A stretch of 21,254 nt of DNA from Saprospiraceae bacterium (GCA_016787375.1 JAEUUM010000619.1:1-21254); one strand, 5' to 3'; shown: positions 1-8,477, counted from the stretch's first letter. The notes: a model not told the origin generated them from the sequence alone. Numbers and translations: made by a program.

Positions 1-1170
1 AATAAAGCAAATTCTAACTTATTAGGGGGAACAATAGCTTTTAGTCAATTACACAAAAATGGTTGGAAATTAAAACCGGCAGATCTGGGGCATTCTATTA
101 ATCTTTATTATCTTAAAACTGCAGGGGTATTAAGATATAACTTTGAATACTCCGATTTATCTGACGATTATAACCCAAATGACCTAGCATATCTCACCAA
201 TGCCAATCAATGTATATTTTCGGCCGGCATCTCGATTAACAGGCAGACCCCGCATAAAAATAATCTGAAAGCAAGTTATTCCTTAGATGCAAATTTTGCA
301 AGACTTTACAAGCCTGATGCTTTTACTAATTTCTCTATAGATTTTAATTCATTTGTTTTAAAAAAATCCTGGTTCGCCTATGGATTTAATGCCAGTCTGA
401 AACCTTTTGGTGAGGATGATTATTTCGAGCCAAGGGTTTTTGATTTTATTACTTACTACCATCGACCTGGATCTGCAAGTTTCGGGGGTTTTATCTCTAC
501 TGATTACAGTAAACCAGTAGCAGCAGATGTTTCAGGAAAGTTGAGCTATTTCAATCAGGCAGGCCGCTACACCGCATCCATAAGTACATCGTTGCGCTTT
601 CTGATCAATGACCACATCAGTTTATTTCCCACCATTGACTATTCCTTTAGTCAAAACGATGAAGGGAGGATATTCACCTTGTTCCCTAGTGTCGGATATG
701 AACAATTGGGAAGTGATGATGTCATTTTTGGCAGACGGAATATACATGTCGTTACTCCCAATATTTTTTCAAAATTTATCATTAATGATCTTTTTTCGTT
801 CACCCTCAGAGTTTATCATTTCTGGAATCTTCTTGAATATAGTGAGTACGGGAAACTTGATAAAACAGGGAGTCTTTCAAAAACTCCCTATACAGGATAC
901 GATACAACGGGTGAATCTTTACACAATAATTCAGCCGGTTTTTTCAATATCGATGCAAACTTTGTCTGGCGCTTTGTACCTGGCAGCACTTTAAGTTTGT
1001 TTTATACCCAAAACAATAATGATCTAAAATTCGGAAATGAACGTGATGGAAATTATGTGAACGGTATTGAAAACATTCTCGGAAGCAATCGCAACATCAA
1101 CACGGGCATTAAAATTTTATATTTTCTTGATTACTGGAATGTCAAGAAGGCCTTATCGGAAAAAAAATAA
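1..1170 (+). CDS. DUF5916 outer-membrane beta-barrel protein, C-terminal part (5' end outside window)
   Basis: The reading frame is open from base 1 to a TAA at 1168-1170, giving 389 visible residues; the start lies upstream of the window. The visible part alternates polar and aromatic residues with frequent Tyr/Phe at strand ends, as in an outer-membrane beta-barrel. Two stretches match what I know of the DUF5916 family: VIFGRRN at visible residues 241-247, and FNIDANFVWRFVPGS at 315-329. The short tail after the last strand (LYFLDYWNVKK) also fits. Family members usually carry an N-terminal carbohydrate-binding (CBM9-like) domain, which would lie outside this window. The substrate is unknown. 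The next gene starts 84 bases downstream on the same strand. Assignment to the family is fairly sure; a precise function cannot be given. Confidence 0.85.
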   Translation, partial: NKANSNLLGGTIAFSQLHKNGWKLKPADLGHSINLYYLKTAGVLRYNFEYSDLSDDYNPNDLAYLTNANQCIFSAGISINRQTPHKNNLKASYSLDANFARLYKPDAFTNFSIDFNSFVLKKSWFAYGFNASLKPFGEDDYFEPRVFDFITYYHRPGSASFGGFISTDYSKPVAADVSGKLSYFNQAGRYTASISTSLRFLINDHISLFPTIDYSFSQNDEGRIFTLFPSVGYEQLGSDDVIFGRRNIHVVTPNIFSKFIINDLFSFTLRVYHFWNLLEYSEYGKLDKTGSLSKTPYTGYDTTGESLHNNSAGFFNIDANFVWRFVPGSTLSLFYTQNNNDLKFGNERDGNYVNGIENILGSNRNINTGIKILYFLDYWNVKKALSEKK

Positions 1171-1254
1171 ATTTGACTTTTTTTATCAAGATTTTGGTTT
1201 GACATTCAAAATAGTTTTCAATTTTCGTAAATTGGTTCCTATATAGTTTGAAAA

Positions 1255-2856
1255 ATGAAAACCATTCGATCACATTTCTTCGCAACCATGCGAAAAGCAT
1301 TCAATTTAGCCTTGCGTGCCGAAAAACTTCAGACACATTCTACTGAAATAATTGACCAAAATATTGTACTCTCTGAAAGCAGGCGAAAATTTCTTGAAAA
1401 TGCCGGAAAAACCTTGATTGGTGGAGCTATTGCACCTAATTTTTTGCTAAAGAAGCCGACATTACTCCCAAATCTGTTCAATGGAATAAATCCACCAAGA
1501 ATTGTTATAATAGGCGCCGGTATTGCGGGACTTAACGCTTTGCACCATTTGAAAAAAAATAATCTCGACGCAACAATATTTGAAGCCTCTGGTCGCACAA
1601 GTGGGAGAATTTTATCTGTTAAAAATGCAATGGGTGAAGGAACACTGGCAGAATTTGGAGCAGAATTTATCGACACTTTGCATGCAGATATGTGGGCACT
1701 GGCAAAAGAATTTGATATTGAATTATTGGATTATGGCCAAGCAAGTGAAGCGAATCTTGAAACAGAGGCTTTTTTCTTCGAAGGACAACACCGTAGCTTA
1801 AATGAGGTTGTCGATGCTTTCAGAAGTTTCGCTCCACGAATGGCTGCTGATATGGAAAAATTGCCTGAATTTAAAGACATTAACTATAGGTCTAAGGATC
1901 ATTTTGTCAGGAAATTGGACAGGATGAGTCTTTCAAGCTATCTAACAAAAATTGGCGCCAGCGGATGGATAAAAAAATTCATTGAAGTCGCTTACGAATC
2001 TGAGTACGGACTTTCACCAAAATTGCAGTCAAGTTTAAATCTTACCCTGCTTATTTCACCGGAAACTACTGACGGGTACATTTCTCTTTTTGGAGAAAGT
2101 GATGAACGATATAAAGTGAAAGGAGGTAATCAAAGGATACCGGATGCCTTGGCGCAAAAATATTCTTCCCATATCCAATTGAGCAGACCCCTCGAATCAT
2201 TGCGAATGTCCGGAAATGCATACAAACTCCATTTTGGAGGAATGTCGGAAGATGTCATAGCTGATTATGTAATCCTTGCTTTGCCATTTACCAAACTCAG
2301 ACAATTGGATTTTACCATTGATATGCCGGAAGTAAAACGCAAAAGTATTGAAACTCTGAGCTTTGGTACCAATTCTAAACTAATGTTAGGCATGCAATCA
2401 CACTTTTGGCGAAAGCAAGGGTACACAGGACTTGTTTACAGTGACAATGGCATACCAAATGGTTGGGACAACGCCCAATTGCAGACAGCGGACAATGATT
2501 CAGCCGGATTGTCGATACTATTTGGAGGGCAGGCTGGTTTAAAAGTTGGTGAAGGAAGCCTAGACTCGCAAAAGGATATTTTTCTTCCAAAATGGAACCA
2601 AATTTACCCAGGAGCAAAGGACCAATTCAACGGTAAAGTTGCCAGAATGCATTGGCCGAGTCACCCATTTACACTTTGTAGTTATGTATGTCCTACAGTT
2701 GGTCAATATACAAGTGTGGTTGGTGCCGAGCAAATGCCCGTTGGAAATTTGCTTTTTGCAGGTGAACATTGCGGTGGAGATTTTTCAGGTTTTATGAATG
2801 GAGCAGCGAAAAGTGGAAGAGAAGCAGCAGAGGAAATCGTAAGAAGACAAATTTAA
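1255..2856 (+). CDS. Flavin monoamine oxidase family protein (FAD-dependent amine oxidase) with Tat-like signal
   Basis: This 533-residue protein is an FAD-dependent oxidase of the amine oxidase (MAO/L-amino-acid oxidase) family. A Rossmann motif IIGAGIAGL lies at residues 85-93, followed by the acidic ribose-binding E110 and the family motif GRTSGR at 113-118. The C-terminal FAD-binding segment FAGEHCGGDFSGFMNGA spans 501-517. It would oxidise an amine or amino acid to the imine with release of hydrogen peroxide; the substrate cannot be read from sequence. Residues 42-47 are SRRKFL, followed by a Gly/Ala-rich weakly hydrophobic stretch, which looks like a twin-arginine export signal preceded by an unusually long n-region. 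ATG 1255 is the first start in frame; M12 (ATG at 1288) is an alternative that shortens the n-region. The gene converges with the DUF2141 gene, whose stop is 51 bases away. Confidence 0.9.
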   Translation: MKTIRSHFFATMRKAFNLALRAEKLQTHSTEIIDQNIVLSESRRKFLENAGKTLIGGAIAPNFLLKKPTLLPNLFNGINPPRIVIIGAGIAGLNALHHLKKNNLDATIFEASGRTSGRILSVKNAMGEGTLAEFGAEFIDTLHADMWALAKEFDIELLDYGQASEANLETEAFFFEGQHRSLNEVVDAFRSFAPRMAADMEKLPEFKDINYRSKDHFVRKLDRMSLSSYLTKIGASGWIKKFIEVAYESEYGLSPKLQSSLNLTLLISPETTDGYISLFGESDERYKVKGGNQRIPDALAQKYSSHIQLSRPLESLRMSGNAYKLHFGGMSEDVIADYVILALPFTKLRQLDFTIDMPEVKRKSIETLSFGTNSKLMLGMQSHFWRKQGYTGLVYSDNGIPNGWDNAQLQTADNDSAGLSILFGGQAGLKVGEGSLDSQKDIFLPKWNQIYPGAKDQFNGKVARMHWPSHPFTLCSYVCPTVGQYTSVVGAEQMPVGNLLFAGEHCGGDFSGFMNGAAKSGREAAEEIVRRQI

Positions 2857-2907
2857 TTAAGCTTAATCCATTTTCAATAATTAATATTCCTGTGCTTATT
2901 TTGTGCG

Positions 2908-3327
2908 TTACCAGTAATGTAATTTTAAATCAACAAGTAAGCCAGGATTGAATTTAAATGCTGCATCATCCCAGGTGGGTTTTTTCCATTTTCCCCTGGC
3001 ATTATTTGAAAAAGCATAAGGTTCAGTAGGAATTCCAAAGGTATTGGTGTCCAATTTTTGATTTCCGTTAATATCCTGGAAGCATGCTATGGAGATTTTC
3101 AGGTAATTTGATAGTTTTAACTTTATAACCTCCTGAGTATTTTGTCTGGAGTCAAATGAATACTTATAAACCGCAAGTTCCGGTTTCAGGAATGCAGACT
3201 TTTTATCATAAATATTTATATAGACTTTACCTTTTGAAGGTTCAATGCCAGAAAACCTGATTTGCAAATCAGATTCCGGAAGATCATTAAAAAAAACAGA
3301 GAACAATATTGAAAATAATATTTGCAT
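2908..3327 (-). CDS. DUF2141 domain-containing exported protein
   Basis: I place the start at the ATG at 3327-3325, giving 139 residues. A TTG three codons upstream directly abuts the previous gene's stop and is less likely. Residues 1-14 are hydrophobic and look like a short signal peptide or anchor. The rest matches the DUF2141 family: a beta-rich first half, then DINGNQKLD at 85-93 (an EF-hand-like Asp/Asn loop), GIPTEPYAFSNNARG at 98-112, and PTWDDAAF at about 117-124. The family is common in Bacteroidota and Proteobacteria as small periplasmic or exported proteins of unknown function; calcium binding by the DxNGNxxLD loop is only inference. It follows the lipoprotein gene by 9 bases on the same strand, so the two are probably co-transcribed. 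No clear terminator is seen after it. Confidence 0.85.
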   Translation of the reverse strand: MQILFSILFSVFFNDLPESDLQIRFSGIEPSKGKVYINIYDKKSAFLKPELAVYKYSFDSRQNTQEVIKLKLSNYLKISIACFQDINGNQKLDTNTFGIPTEPYAFSNNARGKWKKPTWDDAAFKFNPGLLVDLKLHYW

Positions 3328-3336
3328 GCTTGTCAA

Positions 3337-3843
3337 TTATTGAAAAATTATATCACCATGGCCCCGGAACTCGCACCCTGATTGTACAAATCTGTAATAC
3401 ATTCGTACCGTATCTTTTGGTACGAGGTTTTGAAAATCAAAATTTATATATTTCGACTCAATACTATCTTTACTGACCAGCAAATTGTAAAACCTGTCTA
3501 CCATCCTGAAGTCAAGTCTGGCGTCATCGGGCATATCCAGAAGCAGCGAAAAAACACCCTTGTTGGGATTCGGAAACAGATCAATTTTATAGTTTAATAC
3601 AGGCTGGCAATCCGTTTGGTAGTGTTTGTTAAAAAGATCATTCTCTTTATTATTCCATATATCAAAGATGTTCCAGTCTGTGCTGTCTGTGGTAATTGTT
3701 ACACCTTGTATATCAGTAGAAGTTATCCCTCCAAAGTAAATGGTAGTTTTCTCAAAGTTGTTATCATTTTTTTTACATGATATAAAACAGCACAAAACAA
3801 TCGCTAATAAAGAAATCCTATAACCTGATAAGTTGATAGACAT
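3337..3843 (-). CDS. Small lipoprotein with a C-terminal T9SS-sorting-like segment, function unknown
   Basis: This 168-residue protein starts with a hydrophobic segment (residues 8-22) ending in FISC, so C23 is the likely lipidated cysteine of a type II signal peptide. KKNDNN follows. An acidic or Lys/Asp-rich stretch after the cysteine is reminiscent of Bacteroidota lipoprotein surface-export signals, but the match is only partial. The middle (30-80) has no domain I recognise. From residue 88 the sequence reads LFPNPNKGVFSL, which resembles the start of a type A T9SS C-terminal sorting domain (xPNPxxGxF), with beta-strand-like pattern to the end (GHGDIIFQ at 161-168). It sits 67 bases after comF and 9 bases before the DUF2141 gene on the same strand. 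I do not recognise a function. No exact -7 box was found upstream, so it may belong to the tsaE transcript. Confidence 0.75.
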   Translation of the reverse strand: MSINLSGYRISLLAIVLCCFISCKKNDNNFEKTTIYFGGITSTDIQGVTITTDSTDWNIFDIWNNKENDLFNKHYQTDCQPVLNYKIDLFPNPNKGVFSLLLDMPDDARLDFRMVDRFYNLLVSKDSIESKYINFDFQNLVPKDTVRMYYRFVQSGCEFRGHGDIIFQ

Positions 3844-3910
3844 AATTTTCCTGGATTTAATAATTTATAAACATAAAATTTAAATTATGTGGGTCTTATG
3901 ATCCTGTTTG

Positions 3911-4609
3911 CTAATCCATCACTATTGCCATCACACAAATACTGATGCTCGTTCCCTCAATACTTGTTAATTTTTCAGCACAGGCCTCAATGGTGGCCCC
4001 GGTTGTTAAGACATCATCAACCAGAAGAATGTGTTTGTTTTCAAGACCCTTGACATTATTAAGTTCGAAAGAAGAATGTACATTTGTAAGGCGGTCGATT
4101 CTATTCTTTGATGTTTGTGAAATGGCTTTTCGGTTTCTTTTTAGCGCCTCATTCAATACAGGTTTGTTCAATATTTCTGATATACCCCGTCCGAATTCTG
4201 CACTCTGATTGTAACCCCTTGTCTTAATCTTTGAGTAATGTAATGGAACCGGTACAACAACATCAATATCATTAAACAAATCAGACTCCATCAAGAGTCG
4301 GCCCATCCAATTACCAAGTAATTTTGATATTTGAGCATCCCCTGAATATTTTGCTTGATGAATTAGATGTTGTACTTTCCCTTTCTTGGTGAAATAAAAT
4401 AATGCTCCAGCCGCTTTTGCCTCTATTCTTCCGAGCAATCTTTCGGTAATCAGATTTTCAGACTCTTTGTGCAAATTAGCAATGGGTAATTCATTTATGC
4501 ACCTGACGCAAACTGGAATTATTCCGGAATATGTCTCTGATTCGCAAGCAAGGCAAAGCTTCGGATAAAACACATTGACTACGTTTTCAAGAACCCTCTT
4601 TAATGCCAT
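3911..4609 (-). CDS. comF: ComF family phosphoribosyltransferase
   Basis: This 232-residue protein has the ComFC architecture. Two CxxC pairs (C19/C22 and C34/C37) form a probable N-terminal zinc knuckle. RGYNQ follows at 131-135, then a PRPP-binding loop LLVDDVLTTGAT at 195-206, typical of type I phosphoribosyltransferases. In naturally competent bacteria ComF proteins take part in handling imported single-stranded DNA. In others the family is widespread with an unsettled role, so the reaction here is not known. Length agrees with the family (about 220-240). ATG 4609 is 43 bases downstream of the alanine dehydrogenase stop on the same strand, consistent with an operon tsaE-ald-comF. Family assignment is firm; a role in DNA uptake is not shown by the context, which holds no other competence genes. 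Confidence 0.92.
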   Translation of the reverse strand: MALKRVLENVVNVFYPKLCLACESETYSGIIPVCVRCINELPIANLHKESENLITERLLGRIEAKAAGALFYFTKKGKVQHLIHQAKYSGDAQISKLLGNWMGRLLMESDLFNDIDVVVPVPLHYSKIKTRGYNQSAEFGRGISEILNKPVLNEALKRNRKAISQTSKNRIDRLTNVHSSFELNNVKGLENKHILLVDDVLTTGATIEACAEKLTSIEGTSISICVMAIVMD

Positions 4610-4652
4610 TTTATTTATGAGAATGGAAAAATTAATAACATAATCCGGAAGT

Positions 4653-5873
4653 CTAAAGATTTGAAGTTATCAGCAGATCGAGGTCTGTGTAGTTAATTTG
4701 AAATCTTTCACCCAGATGCGGATTTGTGAGACTTCCTTTGTAGGTGTAGACACCGTGCCGCAGTCCAAAACTCGTATACAACATTTTTTCTATGCCTCCA
4801 ACTTGATCTGCTTGCATTAAAAGTGGTGTTATGATGTTGCTCAGACCTTGAGAAGCCGTTTGAGGTACTTTGGACGAGATATTCGGTATACAATAATGTA
4901 TGACATTATATTTAACAAAAGTCGGATTATCATGAGTTGTAATGTTGGATGTTTCAACACAACCACCTTGATCTATACTTGCATCAATGATGACAGAACC
5001 GGATTTCATATTTTGGACCATCGTTTCTGTTACAATGATTGGCGATCTTCCTGTTTTAGAGTGAACAGCTCCAATTACCAAATCAGCTGATGAAATTTCA
5101 CGGCTAAGAACCTCTGGATCAAAAGAAGATGTGAACAGCTTCTGACCAACATGTGTTTGAAGTCGCATTAGTTTGTATATGTTATTATCAAAAACCCTAA
5201 CTTCAGCTCCTAAACCCAAAGCTGTTCTTGTAGCATTTTCAGCAACTACCCCGGCTCCCAAAATGACTACTTTTGCCGGTGGAACACCTGAAATACCGGC
5301 TAAAAGAACCCCTTTACTCTTACTAAGCAATTCAGCACCAGTAAGTATTATACTAATTCCAGCCATTTCACTCATAGATCTCACCACCGGAAATGATCCA
5401 GCAAGATCTTGAATATATTCAATGGCTATGGCAATTACTCTCTTTGACTTCAGTTTAATAAAAAAATCCCTATTTAGCAAGGGGAGGTGAAGAGGAGACA
5501 GTAAAATTTGATTCGGATGCATCAGATCAATTTCTTCCAAAGTAGGGGGCGCAACCTTAATTAAAATATCAGATTTAAAAACTTCCTCGGCATTGTAAGC
5601 AATTACAGCACCTGCCTCGGAATATTGATGATCAGAAAAATTAGCCCTTGCACCGGCACCGGCTTCAACCAACAAATGATGACCTTTTGCAACCAAAGAA
5701 GCTACGGATGATGGCACCAATGCAATTCTGTTTTCCTGAAATGTTGATTCTTTTGGTATTCCTATAATGTATTTGCCCTTTCGTTGACCTACCTCGAGAT
5801 GTTCCTCTTGGGTAAGCAATCCACCTGACATTAAACTTGACGGAATCGGTATTTTTTTATTAGGATCATTCAT
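4653..5873 (-). CDS. ald: Alanine dehydrogenase
   Basis: This 406-residue enzyme would interconvert L-alanine and pyruvate plus ammonia with NAD(H), in the cytoplasm. The N-terminal catalytic domain contains GIPKE (38-42), QENR with R49 (substrate carboxylate), K106 and H129, which align by position with the pyruvate-binding Arg, Lys and catalytic His of characterised alanine dehydrogenases. The NAD domain has ILGAGVVAENA (204-214), the acidic D229, and DQGG at 301-304 with the conserved Asp. The C-terminal GVYTYKGSLTN (374-384) is the form I associate with Bacteroidota members. About 33 extra residues precede the usual start, as in other Bacteroidota homologues. It lies 14 bases after tsaE and 43 before comF. 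A saccharopine dehydrogenase-like or transhydrogenase PntA-like alternative is less likely given the motifs. Confidence 0.93.
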   Translation of the reverse strand: MNDPNKKIPIPSSLMSGGLLTQEEHLEVGQRKGKYIIGIPKESTFQENRIALVPSSVASLVAKGHHLLVEAGAGARANFSDHQYSEAGAVIAYNAEEVFKSDILIKVAPPTLEEIDLMHPNQILLSPLHLPLLNRDFFIKLKSKRVIAIAIEYIQDLAGSFPVVRSMSEMAGISIILTGAELLSKSKGVLLAGISGVPPAKVVILGAGVVAENATRTALGLGAEVRVFDNNIYKLMRLQTHVGQKLFTSSFDPEVLSREISSADLVIGAVHSKTGRSPIIVTETMVQNMKSGSVIIDASIDQGGCVETSNITTHDNPTFVKYNVIHYCIPNISSKVPQTASQGLSNIITPLLMQADQVGGIEKMLYTSFGLRHGVYTYKGSLTNPHLGERFQINYTDLDLLITSNL

Positions 5874-5887
5874 AGTCAGGAATTTCT

Positions 5888-6307
5888 TTACAAAAATATC
5901 AATTTACGTTGATTATCAGACACACTAATCACATTTAATCTTAAGGTTTTCTCATTGGCCAGTGAATCGATAATTTCAGGCCATTCAATAAGGCACAATG
6001 ATTCATCAAACATAAAATCTTCGATGCCAATATCCAATGCCTCTTCTATATGTTTTAACCTGTATAAATCCATGTGGTGAACTTTTTGTCCGGTCACTGA
6101 GTTGAAGTAATCATTGATTATGGAATATGTTGGGCTTGAAACTTCCTGCTTAAAACCCATGTTTTTAATGATTGATTTACACAATGTTGTTTTTCCGGAA
6201 CCCATTTCGCCTGACAAAAACACTTTACTGTCAGAGGGTATATTTTCGAGTAATTCTTGACTAACCCGGTCAATATTTTCGAGTTCGAATATCCACTCTT
6301 TTGCCAT
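5888..6307 (-). CDS. tsaE: tRNA threonylcarbamoyladenosine biosynthesis ATPase TsaE
   Basis: TsaE is the small P-loop ATPase that works with TsaB, TsaC and TsaD to install t6A at position 37 of ANN-decoding tRNAs. With the ATG at 6307 the protein is 139 residues; a TTG eight codons upstream (6331) is possible but adds only a polar tail. Visible motifs are Walker A GEMGSGKTT (33-41), SSPTYSI (57-63, switch I with the conserved Thr), HMDLYRL (78-84) and IEWPE (107-111), all diagnostic of the family. It is the first gene of a minus-strand cluster, 14 bases upstream of ald, and divergent from gyrB across a 164-base very AT-rich gap. I see no exact TAnnTTTG box for it in that gap. Confidence 0.95.
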   Translation of the reverse strand: MAKEWIFELENIDRVSQELLENIPSDSKVFLSGEMGSGKTTLCKSIIKNMGFKQEVSSPTYSIINDYFNSVTGQKVHHMDLYRLKHIEEALDIGIEDFMFDESLCLIEWPEIIDSLANEKTLRLNVISVSDNQRKLIFL

Positions 6308-6435
6308 AATTTTATTTTGTTTGTTGTGCAATTTTTGACAATTTTCAAAATTTTATTTGTGTCATTTTTTCAAGAAAAATATTTATATAAAATATTGATT
6401 TTCAGATGTTTAATTTTTAATAATTATTTAATAAA

Positions 6436-6467
6436 TTGTAAAAATAAGGTATTTTTTAGTATATTTG
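6436..6467 (+). promoter_or_regulatory. Promoter of gyrB (Bacteroidota -33/-7 type)
   Basis: An exact TAnnTTTG -7 box (TATATTTG) lies at 6460-6467, with TTG at 6436-6438 as the -33 element and 21 bases between them. This matches the primary sigma factor consensus of Bacteroidota. The box ends 4 bases before the gyrB ATG, so the transcript would begin at or within a few bases of the start codon. Confidence 0.75.
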
Positions 6468-6471
6468 CGCC

Positions 6472-8454
6472 ATGGAAATAAACGACGACGAAAAATTGAA
6501 CAAAGAAGTTAATCAAAAAGGCAATTATGATGCCAGCAACATTCAGGCGCTTGAGGGTTTAGAGGCTGTTAGAAAGCGACCGGGCATGTACATTGGCAGC
6601 ACGGACACCAAAGGTTTGCACCACTTGATGTACGAAGTAGTAGACAATTCAATTGATGAACACCTCGCAGGATATTGTACAAGAATAGAGACAATAATTC
6701 ACAAAGACAACTCCGTAACTGTTAAAGACAACGGTAGGGGAATTCCCACCGGAATGCATGAAAAACTTCAAAAATCTGCTTTGGAAGTTGTTATGACTGT
6801 TTTGCATGCTGGTGGAAAATTTGATAAAGACACTTACAAAGTTTCAGGTGGTCTGCATGGTGTCGGTGTTTCTTGTGTAAACGCCTTGTCTGATTATCTT
6901 CGGGCAGAAGTGCATAGAGACGGTAAAATATTTGAGCAGGAATATAGTAAAGGAATTCCTTTGGGTCCTGTAAAAACAATCGGCGACTCTGATAAAACTG
7001 GAACCATCATAACTTATAAACCGGATGGTACTATTTTTGAAACATTGGAATACAAATTTGAGACACTTCATGTAAGGCTAAAAGAACTTTCTTTTCTTAA
7101 TAAGGGTCTTGAACTAAGCCTTACCGATGAGAGAGAGGTTGAAGAAGATGGAAGTTTCAAACACAAAGAGTATCTTTCAACAGGAGGATTGGCAGAATTT
7201 GTTGAGTTTTTGGATGAATCGAGAACCAAACTCACCGAAAAACCCATTCACGTTACTGGAAAAGAAGAAAATGTTGAGGTAGAGGTTGCTTTACAATACA
7301 ATACCTCCTTCACAGAAAACATACTTTCATTTGTTAACAACATCAACACCCGAGAAGGCGGAACCCATGTTCAAGGATTCAGAAGAGCAATAAACAGGGT
7401 TTTTAAACAATATGGTGATGACAACGGCATGTTCAAAAAACTAAAGTTTGAAATTGCCGGTGAGGATTTTCGTGAAGGACTAACTGCTATTATTTCTGTA
7501 AAAGTTCCTGAACCTCAATTTAAAGGACAAACAAAAGGCGAATTGGGCAACTCGGAGGTTACAGGTATTGTCTCAAGGTGTGTTTCAGACGTTATCAAAG
7601 CATACCTTGAAGAAAATCCAAGAGATGCCCGTAAGATTATAGATAAAGTCATATTGGCTGCCACTGCGCGTCATGCGGCCCGTAAAGCACGCGAAATGGT
7701 TCAACGTAAAAACGTGCTCACCGGAAGTGGACTACCCGGCAAACTATCTGACTGCTCTTCAAAAGATCCTGCTGAATCTGAAATCTTTCTCGTTGAGGGA
7801 GATTCCGCAGGAGGTACAGCGAAGCAGGGTAGAGACCGATTCTTTCAGGCAATACTTCCACTCAGAGGTAAGATCCTCAACGTTGAAAAAGCCATGGAAC
7901 ACAAGATTTATGAAAATGAGGAGATCAAAAACATGTTTACAGCTTTAGGGGTAAGCATTGAAGAAGATCCGGAAGGTGATAGATTTCTGAATACATCAAA
8001 ATTGAGGTATCATAAAATAGTAATCATGTGTGACGCCGACGTAGACGGTAGCCACATCACAACTTTGATTTTAACATTTTTCTTTAGATTCATGAGAGAG
8101 CTGATCGAAAAGGACAACATTTATATTGCGGCTCCTCCACTCTATTTGGTGAAAAAAGGTAAAGAACAAAGATATGCCTGGAATGACGAAGAGCGTAAAC
8201 TGGCAGCTACAGAACTGGCAGGTGAAGGGAAAGAAGATAGTGTCCATTTTCAGCGGTATAAAGGTTTGGGAGAAATGAACGCCGAACAACTTTGGGAGAC
8301 AACCATGAATCCGGCAACCAGAATTTTAAGAAAGGTAACAATCGATGATGCAGCAGAGTGTGATAGAGTATTCTCAATGTTGATGGGTGATGAAGTACCT
8401 CCAAGGAGACAATTCATTGAAGAGAATGCCAAATATGCCAGAGTAGACGTGTAA
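6472..8454 (+). CDS. gyrB: DNA gyrase subunit B
   Basis: This 660-residue protein is the ATPase subunit of DNA gyrase, which with GyrA introduces negative supercoils. The GHKL ATPase has EVVDNS (55-60, with catalytic E55 and N59), DNGRG (86-90) and GGLHGVG (126-132). The TOPRIM domain has EGDSAGG (442-448) and the metal-binding DADVD (521-525). QRYKGLGEMNAEQLW near the C-terminus is typical of GyrB and differs from ParE. Its length is that of GyrB proteins lacking the insert found in the 804-residue E. coli enzyme. ATG 6472 must be the start: the conserved YDASNIQ follows at 19-25 and the next Met is inside GMYIG. The promoter box is only 4 bases upstream, so initiation is probably leaderless. 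A two-way terminator follows at 8478-8515. Confidence 0.98.
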   Translation: MEINDDEKLNKEVNQKGNYDASNIQALEGLEAVRKRPGMYIGSTDTKGLHHLMYEVVDNSIDEHLAGYCTRIETIIHKDNSVTVKDNGRGIPTGMHEKLQKSALEVVMTVLHAGGKFDKDTYKVSGGLHGVGVSCVNALSDYLRAEVHRDGKIFEQEYSKGIPLGPVKTIGDSDKTGTIITYKPDGTIFETLEYKFETLHVRLKELSFLNKGLELSLTDEREVEEDGSFKHKEYLSTGGLAEFVEFLDESRTKLTEKPIHVTGKEENVEVEVALQYNTSFTENILSFVNNINTREGGTHVQGFRRAINRVFKQYGDDNGMFKKLKFEIAGEDFREGLTAIISVKVPEPQFKGQTKGELGNSEVTGIVSRCVSDVIKAYLEENPRDARKIIDKVILAATARHAARKAREMVQRKNVLTGSGLPGKLSDCSSKDPAESEIFLVEGDSAGGTAKQGRDRFFQAILPLRGKILNVEKAMEHKIYENEEIKNMFTALGVSIEEDPEGDRFLNTSKLRYHKIVIMCDADVDGSHITTLILTFFFRFMRELIEKDNIYIAAPPLYLVKKGKEQRYAWNDEERKLAATELAGEGKEDSVHFQRYKGLGEMNAEQLWETTMNPATRILRKVTIDDAAECDRVFSMLMGDEVPPRRQFIEENAKYARVDV

Positions 8455-8477
8455 TATTCTACAAAAATATTTGTTAT

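Noticed and set aside
1241..1250. A TATAGTTTG near-match to a -7 box just before the amine oxidase ATG
   Set aside because: The spacer between TA and TTTG is three bases rather than two, and no -33 element lies at the right distance, so I do not call a promoter.
2856..2867. A 12-base palindrome ATTAAGCTTAAT at the amine oxidase stop
   Set aside because: It is a short AT-rich perfect palindrome with no loop or U-run, so it is not a terminator, and such sequences arise readily by chance in DNA of this composition.
3844..3910. An imperfect palindrome (CATAAAATTTAAATTATG) between comF and the lipoprotein gene
   Set aside because: The stem is short, AT-only and interrupted, with no T-run, so it is unlikely to terminate transcription.
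6308..6331. Upstream TTG extension of tsaE by eight codons
   Set aside because: It adds only a polar Asn/Lys tail before the ATG at 6307, where the family's usual N-terminus begins.
6791..7071. Several 60-90 codon antisense frames inside gyrB
   Set aside because: They overlap the highly conserved ATPase domain of gyrB, have no recognisable product, and are shadows of its codon use.
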